From: Serratia marcescens subsp. marcescens ATCC 13880
Lineage (GTDB): Bacteria > Pseudomonadota > Gammaproteobacteria > Enterobacterales > Enterobacteriaceae
NCBI RefSeq assembly: GCF_017299535.1
Contig: NZ_CP071238.1
Coordinates: 310,001-374,000 of the forward strand
Reading direction: 5' to 3'
DNA length: 64,000 bases
In this document: one piece after another, positions 34,296 through 42,652 of the stretch
Layout of the letters: each line of letters starts with the position of its first letter
Position numbering within the stretch: position 1 is the stretch's first letter
Position numbers and translations under genes: made by a program
The notes under the pieces: model-generated
Database searches by the model: none
What the model saw: the letters and a program-made list of their open reading frames with translations, nothing else
Told to the model about the DNA's origin: nothing

Positions 34296-35360
34296 ATGAA
34301 TACTTTGATCACCAAGGGAAAACGTGCGGCATTTCCGCTGATGCTGCTGTCTACGCTGCTGTTCTCCAACACCTTGCTGGCGCAGACCGCGCCGGAAGTG
34401 CTGCGCAAGCCGGTCGGCAAGGGCGCCTATGAAATGGCCTACAGCCCGAGCGAGAACGCGCTCTACCTGGCCACTTCGCAGAGCCGCAAGCTGGACAAGG
34501 GCGGCATCGTCTACCGTTTGGATCCGGCCACGCTGGACGTGACCCAGATTATCCATAACGACATCAAGCCGTTTGGCGCAGCCGTCAACGCCAAGACCGG
34601 CACGCTGTTCTTCGGCAACACCGTCAATAACTCGGTGACCGCCATCGACGCCAAGACCGGCGACGTGAAAGGCCGCTTGGTGCTGGACGCGCGCCAGCGC
34701 TCCGAGACCGTCAAGCCGCTGGCGCCGCGCGAGCTGGTGGCGGATGCCGACAGCGATACCCTGTACATTACCGGGCTGGGTGAATCCAGCGTGGTGTGGG
34801 TGGTGGACGGCAAGGATCTGACCCTGCGCGCCACCGTGACCGACACCGGCAAATACGGCACTGGCCTGGCGCTGGACGCCGCCGCCAAGCGCCTGTACGT
34901 CACCAACGCCGACGGCGAGCTGGTGACCATCGATACCCAGAGCAACAAGGTGCTGTCGCGCAAGAAGCTGGATGAGGCTAAAGAGCACTTCTTCCTGAAC
35001 CTCAGCCTGGATACCGCCACTCACCGCGCCTTCATCACCGATTCCAAGCAGCCGCAGGTGCTGGTGGTGGACACCCGCAACGGCAACATCCTGAGCAAGA
35101 TCGACGTGCCGGAATCGCTGGCGGTGCTGTTCAACCCGGCGCGCAATGAAGTTTACGTGACCCACCGCCAGGCGGGCGAAGTGAGCGTGATCGACGCCAA
35201 GAACTACAAGGTGCTGAACACCATCAAGACGCCGACCCACCCGAACAGCCTGGCGCTGTCGCCGGACGGCCAGACGCTGTATGTCAGCGTCAAGCAGGCT
35301 TCCAGCCGCGAGAAAGAAGCGACCGCGCCGGACGACGTGATCCGCGTAGCGCTGAAATAA
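34296..35360 (+). CDS. yncE: YncE, secreted beta-propeller protein
   Basis: 354 residues with a signal peptide (cut near LLAQ). It is very close to E. coli YncE throughout: EVLRKPVGKGAYEMAYS, LATSQSRKLDKGG, VKGRLVLDARQRSE, ITDSKQPQVLVVDTRNGN and THPNSLALSPDGQTLYVSV. The family forms a seven-bladed propeller in the periplasm, is iron-repressed in E. coli and has been reported to bind single-stranded DNA; its physiological role is unclear. The ATG at 34296 follows AAGGAG. This is the second YncE-type gene in the siderophore region. Confidence 0.93.
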   Translation: MNTLITKGKRAAFPLMLLSTLLFSNTLLAQTAPEVLRKPVGKGAYEMAYSPSENALYLATSQSRKLDKGGIVYRLDPATLDVTQIIHNDIKPFGAAVNAKTGTLFFGNTVNNSVTAIDAKTGDVKGRLVLDARQRSETVKPLAPRELVADADSDTLYITGLGESSVVWVVDGKDLTLRATVTDTGKYGTGLALDAAAKRLYVTNADGELVTIDTQSNKVLSRKKLDEAKEHFFLNLSLDTATHRAFITDSKQPQVLVVDTRNGNILSKIDVPESLAVLFNPARNEVYVTHRQAGEVSVIDAKNYKVLNTIKTPTHPNSLALSPDGQTLYVSVKQASSREKEATAPDDVIRVALK

Positions 35361-35385
35361 TCCCTCGCTGGTTAAGCGCACACCG

Positions 35386-35421
35386 AACAGGCGAAGCGGC
35401 GACGCTCCGCCTGTTTTTTTT
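35386..35421 (+). terminator. yncE terminator
   Basis: AACAGGCG..CGCCTGTT stem followed by eight T, 26 nt after yncE. It is the right end of the siderophore region. Confidence 0.85.
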
Positions 35422-35481
35422 CGCCGTGCGATCTGCGGTATAAAGAGGGGATTGCATTATTGACCCGAAGGAACGTTGGAT

Positions 35482-36102
35482 ATGCCCGTCTCACGCTCTC
35501 CGCTGTTGTTGTCCATTATCACCTTGCTGCTGCTGGCCGCGCTGATCCACAGCGGCATCAGCCCTTACGATCGCACCACCTGGCTGATGGAGGTGGCGCC
35601 GGTATTGATCGTTTTGCCGCTGCTGTGGCTGAGCCATCGCCGTTACCCGCTGACGCCGCTGCTCTACACGCTGATTTTCTTCCACGCGCTGATCCTGATT
35701 TTCGGCGGCATGTACAGCTACGCCCGCGTGCCGCTGGGGTTTGAGGTGCAGCAGTGGCTGGGGCTTGGCCGCAACCCATACGACAAACTGGGGCATTTCT
35801 TCCAGGGGTTGGTGCCGGCGCTGGCGGCGCGCGAGATCCTGCTGCGCGGCGGTTATGTGCGGGGCCGCAAAATGCTGGGCTTCATGGTGTGCTGTATCGC
35901 GCTGGCGATCAGCGCGGTGTATGAGCTGATCGAGTGGTGGGCGGCGCTGGCGCTGGGCCAGGGCGCCGATGAGTTTCTCGGCACCCAAGGCGACCCGTGG
36001 GACACGCAGTCCGACATGTTCTGCGCCTTGCTCGGTGCGATAGCCGGCCAGTGGCTGTTCGGTGGTTGGCAAGATCGGCAACTGCGGCGTTTAAAGGCGT
36101 AA
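35482..36102 (+). CDS. DUF2238 / YjdF-like inner-membrane protein
   Basis: A 206-residue protein with about six hydrophobic segments. The conserved block YDKLGHFFQGLVPALAARE and later GTQGDPWDTQSDMFCALLGA are typical of the DUF2238 (YjdF-type) family. The function is not known; the His and Asp residues in these loops are the obvious candidates for activity. The ATG at 35482 follows AAGGAAC; a TTG two codons upstream is less likely. It stands alone between two terminators. Confidence 0.85.
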   Translation: MPVSRSPLLLSIITLLLLAALIHSGISPYDRTTWLMEVAPVLIVLPLLWLSHRRYPLTPLLYTLIFFHALILIFGGMYSYARVPLGFEVQQWLGLGRNPYDKLGHFFQGLVPALAAREILLRGGYVRGRKMLGFMVCCIALAISAVYELIEWWAALALGQGADEFLGTQGDPWDTQSDMFCALLGAIAGQWLFGGWQDRQLRRLKA

Positions 36103-36143
36103 GCCCGGCGGCGGTTGGGCCTGGTGAAAATAGATATTTCTCG

Positions 36144-36175
36144 TGCCGCCCGGTATTTGCCGGGCGGCATTTTTA
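36144..36175 (+). terminator. Terminator after the DUF2238 gene
   Basis: GCCGCCCGG/CCGGGCGGC stem followed by ATTTTT. The next ~195 bases are strongly AT-rich with no supported gene and presumably hold the promoter of the ToxR-like gene at 36373. Confidence 0.85.
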
Positions 36176-36372
36176 ATGCCGACATGATAAAACAACAGCC
36201 ATCAGTTAAATATTTTGTACTCTGTAATAAAGCGCAATGTTATTTCCTATATTTATGTTTAATTAGTTTTTTATATGTTTTTATAAGAATTTTCTTAACC
36301 CATGCCGTGTGCTAGTATTCCCGTGTTTAACAAGGGCTAATTAGTATTGATTAGTTTTTTGAGCGGGGAATA

Positions 36373-37164
36373 ATGAGATACATTATTAATAATAAGATTA
36401 AATATCATGAAGATAGATCAGAACTGGTGGATCTCGACGCTGAGCTGCCGCCTCAACCGCTCACCGCCACGTTGAACCGCCTGCTGTCCGCGTTGGTCAG
36501 AAACAATAACCTTGTGATCTCTCGCGATACCTTGCTGACGCAGGTATGGGAAGCGCACGGCCAGGTGGCCTCCGGCAATAACCTCAATAACACCATTTCC
36601 ATTCTGCGCAAGATGTTCGCCGCCCTGGGCGAGGACGACATTATCGTCACGTTGCCACGCCAGGGATTCATGTTTACCGCCGCTTCGTTGAAGACGACGG
36701 ACAGCCAGGCGGAAGGCTTGCCGCAGGCGGAGACGCCAGCCACGGTGGCTGAGGGCGTATCTTCAGGGGTTTCGAGACGCCTCGCTCGCCTCAAGCGTTT
36801 TGGGTTGGCCGCTTTGCTGCTGCTGGCAACGGGGAGCGGGGTATGGGCCTGGCAGGATGCCGGCTATGCGCCGCTGAGTTCGGTAAGCGTCGGGAAAATC
36901 GGCAAATGTGACGTCAGGTTTGTGACTTCCTATCATAAGCCTGTTTCTGGGCAGGTGGATTTGACGCATTTGCAAAATATGCTGGCGCAAAGAAAATCAG
37001 ATCGATGCACGGAACCGGCGACGTTGCTTTATTACGATAGCAAATCGGTGTTGTCTGATGCCATTGGGCGAGTCAGAACGTCTTACTACTATTATTGCCC
37101 ACAGAACGCGATAGCTACGGGCCAAATGCAATGCGAGAACTACTATGAAGACCGCGCTCAGTAA
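36373..37164 (+). CDS. ToxR/CadC-like membrane transcription regulator, copy 1
   Basis: 263 residues. Residues ~1-105 form a winged-helix DNA-binding domain of the OmpR/CadC type: LLSALVRNNNLVISRDTLL, NNLNNTISILRKMF and the final strand pair IIVTLPRQGFMF. One membrane segment at ~142-160 (GLAALLLLATGSGVWAW) is followed by a periplasmic tail of ~100 residues with four cysteines (GKC, RC, YYYCP, QC). It probably regulates nearby genes, plausibly the fimbriae. Its end overlaps the FidL-like gene by 20 nt, as in Salmonella marT-fidL. AT-rich upstream DNA suggests acquisition. Confidence 0.85.
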   Translation: MRYIINNKIKYHEDRSELVDLDAELPPQPLTATLNRLLSALVRNNNLVISRDTLLTQVWEAHGQVASGNNLNNTISILRKMFAALGEDDIIVTLPRQGFMFTAASLKTTDSQAEGLPQAETPATVAEGVSSGVSRRLARLKRFGLAALLLLATGSGVWAWQDAGYAPLSSVSVGKIGKCDVRFVTSYHKPVSGQVDLTHLQNMLAQRKSDRCTEPATLLYYDSKSVLSDAIGRVRTSYYYYCPQNAIATGQMQCENYYEDRAQ

Positions 37165-37636
37165 GCGCTTTTGGCGTTATAGCTACGCTCTGTTGAGTCT
37201 CGTGGCGGTGTTAGGCTGTGGCATTTCCGCGTATTTTCTGTTTCTCAAACCGGGGATGCCCGAGTGTCGGGCGGTGCTGTACATGAGCGATCAGATATCC
37301 GATAAGTTGATACAGCGGGTTTTGTTGCTCAGCGTAGTGCCGGATGGGCCCCGAAAGGCGACTTTGTTAGTGAATGGCAGTCTGTTTGATGGTGACAGGC
37401 GTTATGTCATTGATCGGATTTTAGTGGTCGACTATCAGAAACAAGGGAGTAACTACAGGCTGCATTTGAAAGAGACAATAAGAAAGCCTTTGGATAATTT
37501 GGAGAAAGAAGACTTTAATCGACGATTGCCGATGTCCGCACCGGTATTCCATTGGCGGATAGAGCGAGTTGATCCGCGGCACTATCTTTTTACTGGTAAC
37601 AATGCCCCATTTTTTGTTTGTGCCACTGCAGCTTGA
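37145..37636 (+). CDS. FidL-like membrane-anchored protein
   Basis: 163 residues. One N-terminal membrane segment (~14-33, ALLSLVAVLGCGISAYFLF) is followed by a periplasmic domain rich in beta structure. It starts inside the regulator gene, so the two are co-translated. FidL-type proteins sit beside ToxR/CadC-like regulators (MarT in Salmonella) and may modulate them, like ToxS with ToxR; that role is inferred. No enzyme motif is seen. Confidence 0.7.
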   Translation: MKTALSKRFWRYSYALLSLVAVLGCGISAYFLFLKPGMPECRAVLYMSDQISDKLIQRVLLLSVVPDGPRKATLLVNGSLFDGDRRYVIDRILVVDYQKQGSNYRLHLKETIRKPLDNLEKEDFNRRLPMSAPVFHWRIERVDPRHYLFTGNNAPFFVCATAA

Positions 37637-37641
37637 AGGCT

Positions 37642-37671
37642 CCCCCGGCGTGCCGGGGGGCATTTGTTTCG
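37642..37671 (+). terminator. Terminator after the FidL-like gene
   Basis: CCCCCGGC/GCCGGGGG hairpin followed by a T-rich stretch, between convergent genes. Confidence 0.7.
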
Positions 37672-37698
37672 TTGGCCCTGGGGATAAATGGCGCAAGG

Positions 37699-38454
37699 TT
37701 AAGGCTGTTTATTATTGATGTAATTGTTAATACAAGGGCTATTACTGGCTCGCGGACAATAGGTTAACCATTGCTCTTCTTTTTCGGCGCTGTCATTACG
37801 CATGTTGTCATAGTAATAGACATCCGCCTGATATTGACAGTTGAATCCAGCCTGCCGTATCTCTCGCTTAATGCTTGCCAGGTCGCCACTGCCTAATCGC
37901 ATGGTATAGATTTGGCAATTTTGCTCATTGCCCAGCGGATAAACGCTGATGCGCGTGCTGTTTTGATAAAGCACAATCGCGGCAAACGGCACTAAACAAG
38001 CGGCCATAATCATAATTAAACGCTGCGCCGAGCGACGAAAGTTAGGCAACCGAGCCTTCGGTGGCGGCGTTGAGGCTATTTCGGTTTCGCTATAATCATT
38101 ACTTTTAATCTCATCTGTTTTTATATCCATCTGTTGAATGCTTAAGGCATTAAATTTGAACCCCTGACGGGGATAGGTGACAATAATATCCTCCGCGCCG
38201 AACTGCGCCAATGACTTGCGTAAGCCGGAAACGTAATTATTCAGGTTGTTATTGGAGGCTTTCAGCCCATGTTCAACCCAAACGTCATTAAGCAACCTCT
38301 CTCGTAGCAGCAGTTTGTCGTTATTACGAATAAACAACGAAAGCAATCTGCTGGTCGGTTTAAGTAAAGCTACTTTATTGCTGGCATTATCGATATGCAT
38401 CAATGTGCCTTCCTCCTCGTTATAGAGGATGCTCTCATTTATAATGAAAATCAT
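37699..38454 (-). CDS. ToxR/CadC-like membrane transcription regulator, copy 2
   Basis: 251 residues with the same build as the gene at 36373. The winged helix (~1-105) has LLSLFIRNNDKLLLRERLL, NNLNNYVSGLRKSL and IIVTYPRQGFKF; one membrane segment lies at ~146-164 (LIMIMAACLVPFAAIVLY). The periplasmic part again has four cysteines (NC, NC, TYCP, PC) and a YYYD block. It points away from the fimbrial operon, sharing its upstream region, so it may control the operon. An ATAATGAAAATCATTTCATT sequence overlaps its start and resembles a Fur box, with low confidence. Confidence 0.85.
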   Translation of the reverse strand: MIFIINESILYNEEEGTLMHIDNASNKVALLKPTSRLLSLFIRNNDKLLLRERLLNDVWVEHGLKASNNNLNNYVSGLRKSLAQFGAEDIIVTYPRQGFKFNALSIQQMDIKTDEIKSNDYSETEIASTPPPKARLPNFRRSAQRLIMIMAACLVPFAAIVLYQNSTRISVYPLGNEQNCQIYTMRLGSGDLASIKREIRQAGFNCQYQADVYYYDNMRNDSAEKEEQWLTYCPRASNSPCINNYINNKQP

Positions 38455-38869
38455 TTCATTTACCCGTCAACTTTCCTGTCGAGAGATTATTCTGAGACCT
38501 GCTTGCGCTTTTTTCAATCCCTTGGGGTGGTGGTAAATAGGATTTTTCTCTCTTTCTCTATAATTGGTGTGAAATAGTTGTATGCATACAAGTGAATTAA
38601 AATAAATATAGATAATTAAATGATAATTCTTGGCATTAAAATCTATATAAATGAATTTTATTTATATAATAAACTGTGTTTTTGTATTTTTACGACATAA
38701 CATTCCATTTTTGTAATGGGGAGTGTAAATTTGTTTCCACTGATACGGGGTGCGGAAACGCAACGTATTAGCCACGGAAGCTACGCCCAGAAATAATACG
38801 GTGCGTTGAAGATGTGACTCTAAGGATTTAATTTTCTCCACTACTTACTAAGGAATGTAAGGGATCTCT
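38455..38869. promoter_or_regulatory. Fimbrial operon promoter region with inverted repeats
   Basis: A 415-bp AT-rich gap between the regulator (leftward) and the major pilin (rightward). It contains a perfect 14-nt palindrome TTGTATGCATACAA at 38578-38591, an inverted repeat TATATAAAT-N7-ATTTATATA at 38644-38668 and GTTTCC...GGAAAC at about 38734-38760. These are candidate binding sites. No recombinase gene or long paired repeats typical of a phase switch are seen. Confidence 0.5.
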
Positions 38870-39409
38870 ATGAAACTGAATAAAATCATGCTGGCCGCCG
38901 TTATGGCTTTTGGTGTTTCTTCTCTGGCTAACGCGGCAGACCAGGGCCACGGTAAAGTGACCTTCTCGGGTTCTATTATCGACGCGCCTTGCTCTATCTC
39001 TCCTGAGTCAATGGATCAGACCGTTGAATTGGGTGCGATCTCTAACGTGGCGTTGAAAAACGGCGGTAAATCTACCCCGCGCAACTTTGATATCAAACTG
39101 GAAAACTGCGAGCTGACAACTGCTGTTCCTGGCAAGAACAACACCGTTTCTCTGACCTTCACCGGCGCCGTTTCCGCCATTGACAGCAAGCTGCTGGGCA
39201 TTACCGGTACCGCTAAGGGTGCGGGCATCGCTATCACCGACGGCTCCGGCAACGACATCGTGCTGGGTACGAAAACCAATGCGCAAACGCTGCAAAACGG
39301 CGCCAACACCCTGAGCTTCGCCGCCTACCTGCAGGGCGTTAATGCTTCTACCGGGGTTGTTCCTGGCGAATTCCAGTCTGTTGCAGACTTCACCCTGGCT
39401 TACCAGTAA
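38870..39409 (+). CDS. Major fimbrial subunit
   Basis: A 179-residue type-1/P-like pilin. The signal peptide (~1-22) is cut at LANA. The mature part has the pilin pattern GKVTFSGSIIDAPCSI with the first cysteine, the second cysteine in LENCEL, and the C-terminal strand FTLAYQ with the penultimate tyrosine used by the chaperone. It resembles MrpA-type major subunits. As the first and best-expressed gene of the operon it has the ribosome site GTAAGGGA and is followed by a strong hairpin that may protect or limit the message. Confidence 0.93.
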   Translation: MKLNKIMLAAVMAFGVSSLANAADQGHGKVTFSGSIIDAPCSISPESMDQTVELGAISNVALKNGGKSTPRNFDIKLENCELTTAVPGKNNTVSLTFTGAVSAIDSKLLGITGTAKGAGIAITDGSGNDIVLGTKTNAQTLQNGANTLSFAAYLQGVNASTGVVPGEFQSVADFTLAYQ

Positions 39410-39441
39410 TCATTCTCCCAATGATGGACGTCTGATTATCG

Positions 39442-39465
39442 GGCATGCGGGATCACCCGCATGCC
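39442..39465 (+). terminator. Hairpin after the major pilin gene (attenuator or mRNA stabiliser)
   Basis: Perfect 10-bp stem GGCATGCGGG/CCCGCATGCC with an ATCA loop, 33 nt after the pilin stop and without a proper T run. Similar hairpins in fimbrial operons lower downstream expression relative to the main pilin. Confidence 0.65.
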
Positions 39466-39502
39466 ATTTAGACCCTGTTACTTCACAGGGAAGGAAGAGA
39501 AC

Positions 39503-40039
39503 ATGATGAGACAAGGAACGGTGGCACCTTGCCTATTGTGCGCGTTGTTAGGTTTTAGCTCACAGGCTATTTCTGCCTCGCAGGGCTGGGGGCGCGTCAA
39601 TATGCAAGGAGCTATTCTCGATACTGCCTGCGCCATTGCCACGGAGAGTCGTGAACAAACAATCAATATGGAAATGGTTCCTTTCGCCGATATTATTCGC
39701 GACGGGCAGGGGCGGGCGGTGCCGTTCAGCATTGAATTAGTGAATTGCGTACTGGAGCGAGCAGATAAAACGCTGCCGGACTGGAAACAATTTCAAGTCA
39801 CCTTTGACGGTTTTGCCGACGGTGAATTATTCGGTGTAAAAGGCGAGGCTTCAGGAATAGCACTGAGAATCACTGATGCCGCCGGAAATATAGCCAGGCC
39901 GGGTGCGCCTATGCCGCCAATGAATATTATTCCGGGAAGTTATCGCCTGAATTACGCCATGACGTTAATCGGCAATAACCAGCCACTAAAAGCGGGTGAC
40001 TATTTCTCCGCGGTGCGTTTCAAAATGGATTACTACTGA
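39503..40039 (+). CDS. Fimbrial subunit, PapH/MrpB-like (anchor or terminator type)
   Basis: 178 residues. The ATG at 39503 follows GGAAGAG; an earlier ATG adds 14 residues without a signal peptide. The export signal is cut near AISA. Pilin cysteines are in TACAI and VNCVL; the C-terminal strand is FKMDYY. Its place between major pilin and usher is where mrpB and papH sit; PapH ends and anchors the rod. That role is inferred from position. Confidence 0.8.
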   Translation: MMRQGTVAPCLLCALLGFSSQAISASQGWGRVNMQGAILDTACAIATESREQTINMEMVPFADIIRDGQGRAVPFSIELVNCVLERADKTLPDWKQFQVTFDGFADGELFGVKGEASGIALRITDAAGNIARPGAPMPPMNIIPGSYRLNYAMTLIGNNQPLKAGDYFSAVRFKMDYY

Positions 40040-40085
40040 GGCGAGCGTTATTTACAAGGACTCTAATAAATAAAAGGTTGTGGAC

Positions 40086-42638
40086 ATGATGTTTTTGCCT
40101 GCAGGGAAGCCGTTTCGTTTTCATCTTCTGAGCACCGGTGTGGCGCTGGCGCTGGCGCTGGCGCTGGGGAGCGTCTGGGCGCCTGTCGCTAACGCGGAGG
40201 AGATTCAGTTCAATACCGATGTGCTGGACGTCAACGATCGTAAAAATATCGATCTGAGCCAGTTTTCGCGTGGCGGCTTCATTATGCCCGGCAGCTACAG
40301 CATGGTGGTGCACGTCAACAAGAACGATCTGCCGGAGCAATCGGTGGCGTTCTATGCTCCGGACGACGATGCCAACGGCAGCCGCGCCTGCCTTACGCCA
40401 GCGCTGGTCGAGCAGTTGGGCATTAAGGACGACATGCTCAAAAAGCTGACCTGGTGGCGTGAGGGGGCCTGTCTGGACGAGGCCAGCCTGCCGGGGATGG
40501 AAATGCGTGGCGATCTGGCCACCTCGGCACTGTACCTGAACATCCCCCAGGCCTACCTGGATTATGTCTCGGAGGATTGGGATCCGCCGGCGCGCTGGGA
40601 CGAAGGCATTCCCGGCATGCTGCTCGACTACAACCTGAACGCGCAGACACAGCGCCAGCTGAAATATGGCACGCAGGATTACAGCCTGAGTGGCAACGGT
40701 ACGGCGGGGGCTAACCTGGGTGCCTGGCGGCTGCGTGCCGACTGGCAGGCGAACCTGCGCCACCAGACCGGTTCCGGTCAGCCGACGGACAAGCGGCTGG
40801 ACTGGAGCCGTTATTACGCCTATCGGGCCGTGCCGGCGCTGCGTTCCAAGCTGACTCTGGGTGAAGACTATCTGGACTCCGGGGTGTTCGACAGCTTCCG
40901 CTTTGGTGGGGTGAGCCTGCGTTCCGACGACAGCATGCTGCCGCCCAACCTGCGCGGTTACGCGCCGGAGGTAACCGGGGTGGCGAAGAGCAACGCCAAG
41001 GTGACCATCAGTCAGCAGGGCAGGGTACTGTATGAAACCACCGTAGCCGCCGGGCCATTTCGCATTCAGGACCTCAACGATGCGGTCTCCGGTGAACTGG
41101 ACGTGCGGGTGGAGGAGCAGGACGGCAGCGTGCAGGAATTCAAAATGAGCACCGCCAGCATCCCGTACCTGACGCGGCCCGGTTCGCTACGTTACAAGCT
41201 GGTGGCGGGTAAGCCGTCGGACATGGATCACCGTTACCAGGGGCCGATGTTCGTCACCGGCGAATTCTCTTGGGGGGTGAGCAACGGTTGGTCGTTGTAT
41301 GGCGGTACGTTACTCGGTGGCGACTATAACGCACTGGCGCTGGGTATCGGGCGTGATCTGTTGCTGCTGGGGGCGCTGTCATTCGACGTTACCCAGTCGC
41401 GCGCCAAACTGCCGTACAACGACGAGACGCTGAGCGGCGGTTCGTACCGCCTCAGCTACTCGAAAAGCTTCGACGAGCTGGACAGCCAGGTGACCTTCGC
41501 CGGCTACCGCTTCTCGGAACAGAACTTTATGAGCATGGGCGAGTACCTGAACGCCCGTAGATACGGGCAGCGGTACGGCAGCAGCAAGGAGATGTACACC
41601 ATCACCTACAATCAGCAGCTGCGCGATCTGGGATTGAGTGCCTACCTCAACTACAGCCACCAGACCTATTGGGACCGGCCGGCCAACGATCGTTACAACC
41701 TGACGCTGTCGCGTTACTTCGATGTGGGAAACATCAAGAGCTTGAGCCTGTCGCTGTCGGCCTACCGCAACCGCTACAACGCGCGCAATGACGACGGCAT
41801 GTATTTGGGGCTCTCGGTGCCGTGGGGTAATGGCACCACGCTGAGCTATAACGCCACGCTGAACCGTGACGACAATACCCACCGTGTGGGGTATTACGAT
41901 CGCATCGACGATCGCAGCAACTACCAGATCAGCGCCGGCGGTTCGCGCAGCGGCGCCAATCTGAGCGGCTACTACAACCGCGACGGTGATTTGGCACGGA
42001 TGAGCGCCAACGCCAGCTACCAGCAGGACCGCTACAGCGCATTCGGCCTGTCGGCACAGGGCGGCATGACGCTGACTGCGGAAGGCGGGGCGCTGCACCG
42101 CACCAGCAGGGCGGGCGATACTCGATTGTTGCTGGATACCGAAGGCGTGGCCGGGGTGCCGGTACGTGGCTACGGCAGCGCGGTGGCGAGCAACCGCTGG
42201 GGCAAGGCGGTGGTGACGGATATCAACAGCTACTACCGTAACAACGCCAGCATCGATCTGGACAAGCTGGGCGACAACGCCGAAGCGATTAAATCGGTAG
42301 TGCAGGCGACGCTGACCGAAGGCGCCATCGGTTACCGCAAGTTTGCGGTGATTGCCGGGGAGAAGGCGATGGCCGTGATCAAGCTGGCGGACGGCAGTGA
42401 ACCGCCGTTCGGCGCGACAGTGCTGAATGCCCGTAAACAGGAGACCGGTATCGTCAACGACGGCGGCAGCGTCTACCTGAGCGGCATCAACGCCGGCGAG
42501 CGCATGACGGTGCGCTGGGACGGCGCCGTGCAGTGTGAGGTGCAAATGCCGACGCCGCTGCCGGCTGAGATGTTGGCGACGAATTTACTGCTGCCGTGCC
42601 GGGCATTAAGCGCCGGTGCGAACGGCGAAGAACACTGA
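40086..42638 (+). CDS. Fimbrial outer-membrane usher
   Basis: About 850 residues, PapC/FimD family. After a signal peptide containing a run of Ala-Leu repeats comes the periplasmic N-domain (IQFNTDVLDVNDRKNIDLSQF) and the 24-strand barrel with plug. Characteristic words are YRAVPALRSKLTLGE, GYAPEVTGVAKSNAKVTI and ATVLNARKQETGIV; the final domain has a cysteine pair (VQCEV and LLPCR). It receives chaperone-subunit complexes and threads the fimbria out. The ATG at 40086 is 8 nt after AAAGG; a GTG two codons earlier is too close to it. Confidence 0.93.
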   Translation: MMFLPAGKPFRFHLLSTGVALALALALGSVWAPVANAEEIQFNTDVLDVNDRKNIDLSQFSRGGFIMPGSYSMVVHVNKNDLPEQSVAFYAPDDDANGSRACLTPALVEQLGIKDDMLKKLTWWREGACLDEASLPGMEMRGDLATSALYLNIPQAYLDYVSEDWDPPARWDEGIPGMLLDYNLNAQTQRQLKYGTQDYSLSGNGTAGANLGAWRLRADWQANLRHQTGSGQPTDKRLDWSRYYAYRAVPALRSKLTLGEDYLDSGVFDSFRFGGVSLRSDDSMLPPNLRGYAPEVTGVAKSNAKVTISQQGRVLYETTVAAGPFRIQDLNDAVSGELDVRVEEQDGSVQEFKMSTASIPYLTRPGSLRYKLVAGKPSDMDHRYQGPMFVTGEFSWGVSNGWSLYGGTLLGGDYNALALGIGRDLLLLGALSFDVTQSRAKLPYNDETLSGGSYRLSYSKSFDELDSQVTFAGYRFSEQNFMSMGEYLNARRYGQRYGSSKEMYTITYNQQLRDLGLSAYLNYSHQTYWDRPANDRYNLTLSRYFDVGNIKSLSLSLSAYRNRYNARNDDGMYLGLSVPWGNGTTLSYNATLNRDDNTHRVGYYDRIDDRSNYQISAGGSRSGANLSGYYNRDGDLARMSANASYQQDRYSAFGLSAQGGMTLTAEGGALHRTSRAGDTRLLLDTEGVAGVPVRGYGSAVASNRWGKAVVTDINSYYRNNASIDLDKLGDNAEAIKSVVQATLTEGAIGYRKFAVIAGEKAMAVIKLADGSEPPFGATVLNARKQETGIVNDGGSVYLSGINAGERMTVRWDGAVQCEVQMPTPLPAEMLATNLLLPCRALSAGANGEEH

Positions 42639-42652
42639 ATTGAGGAGTTTTT

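Noticed and set aside
36115..36315. 66-codon frame after the DUF2238 gene
   Set aside because: Runs through a terminator hairpin and AT-rich promoter DNA.
38441..38463. Fur box at the second regulator's start
   Set aside because: Resembles the consensus only loosely and overlaps the start codon in AT-rich DNA; kept only as a remark.
38455..38869. Invertible fimbrial promoter element
   Set aside because: No recombinase gene in the window and no pair of long inverted repeats flanking a promoter-sized segment.
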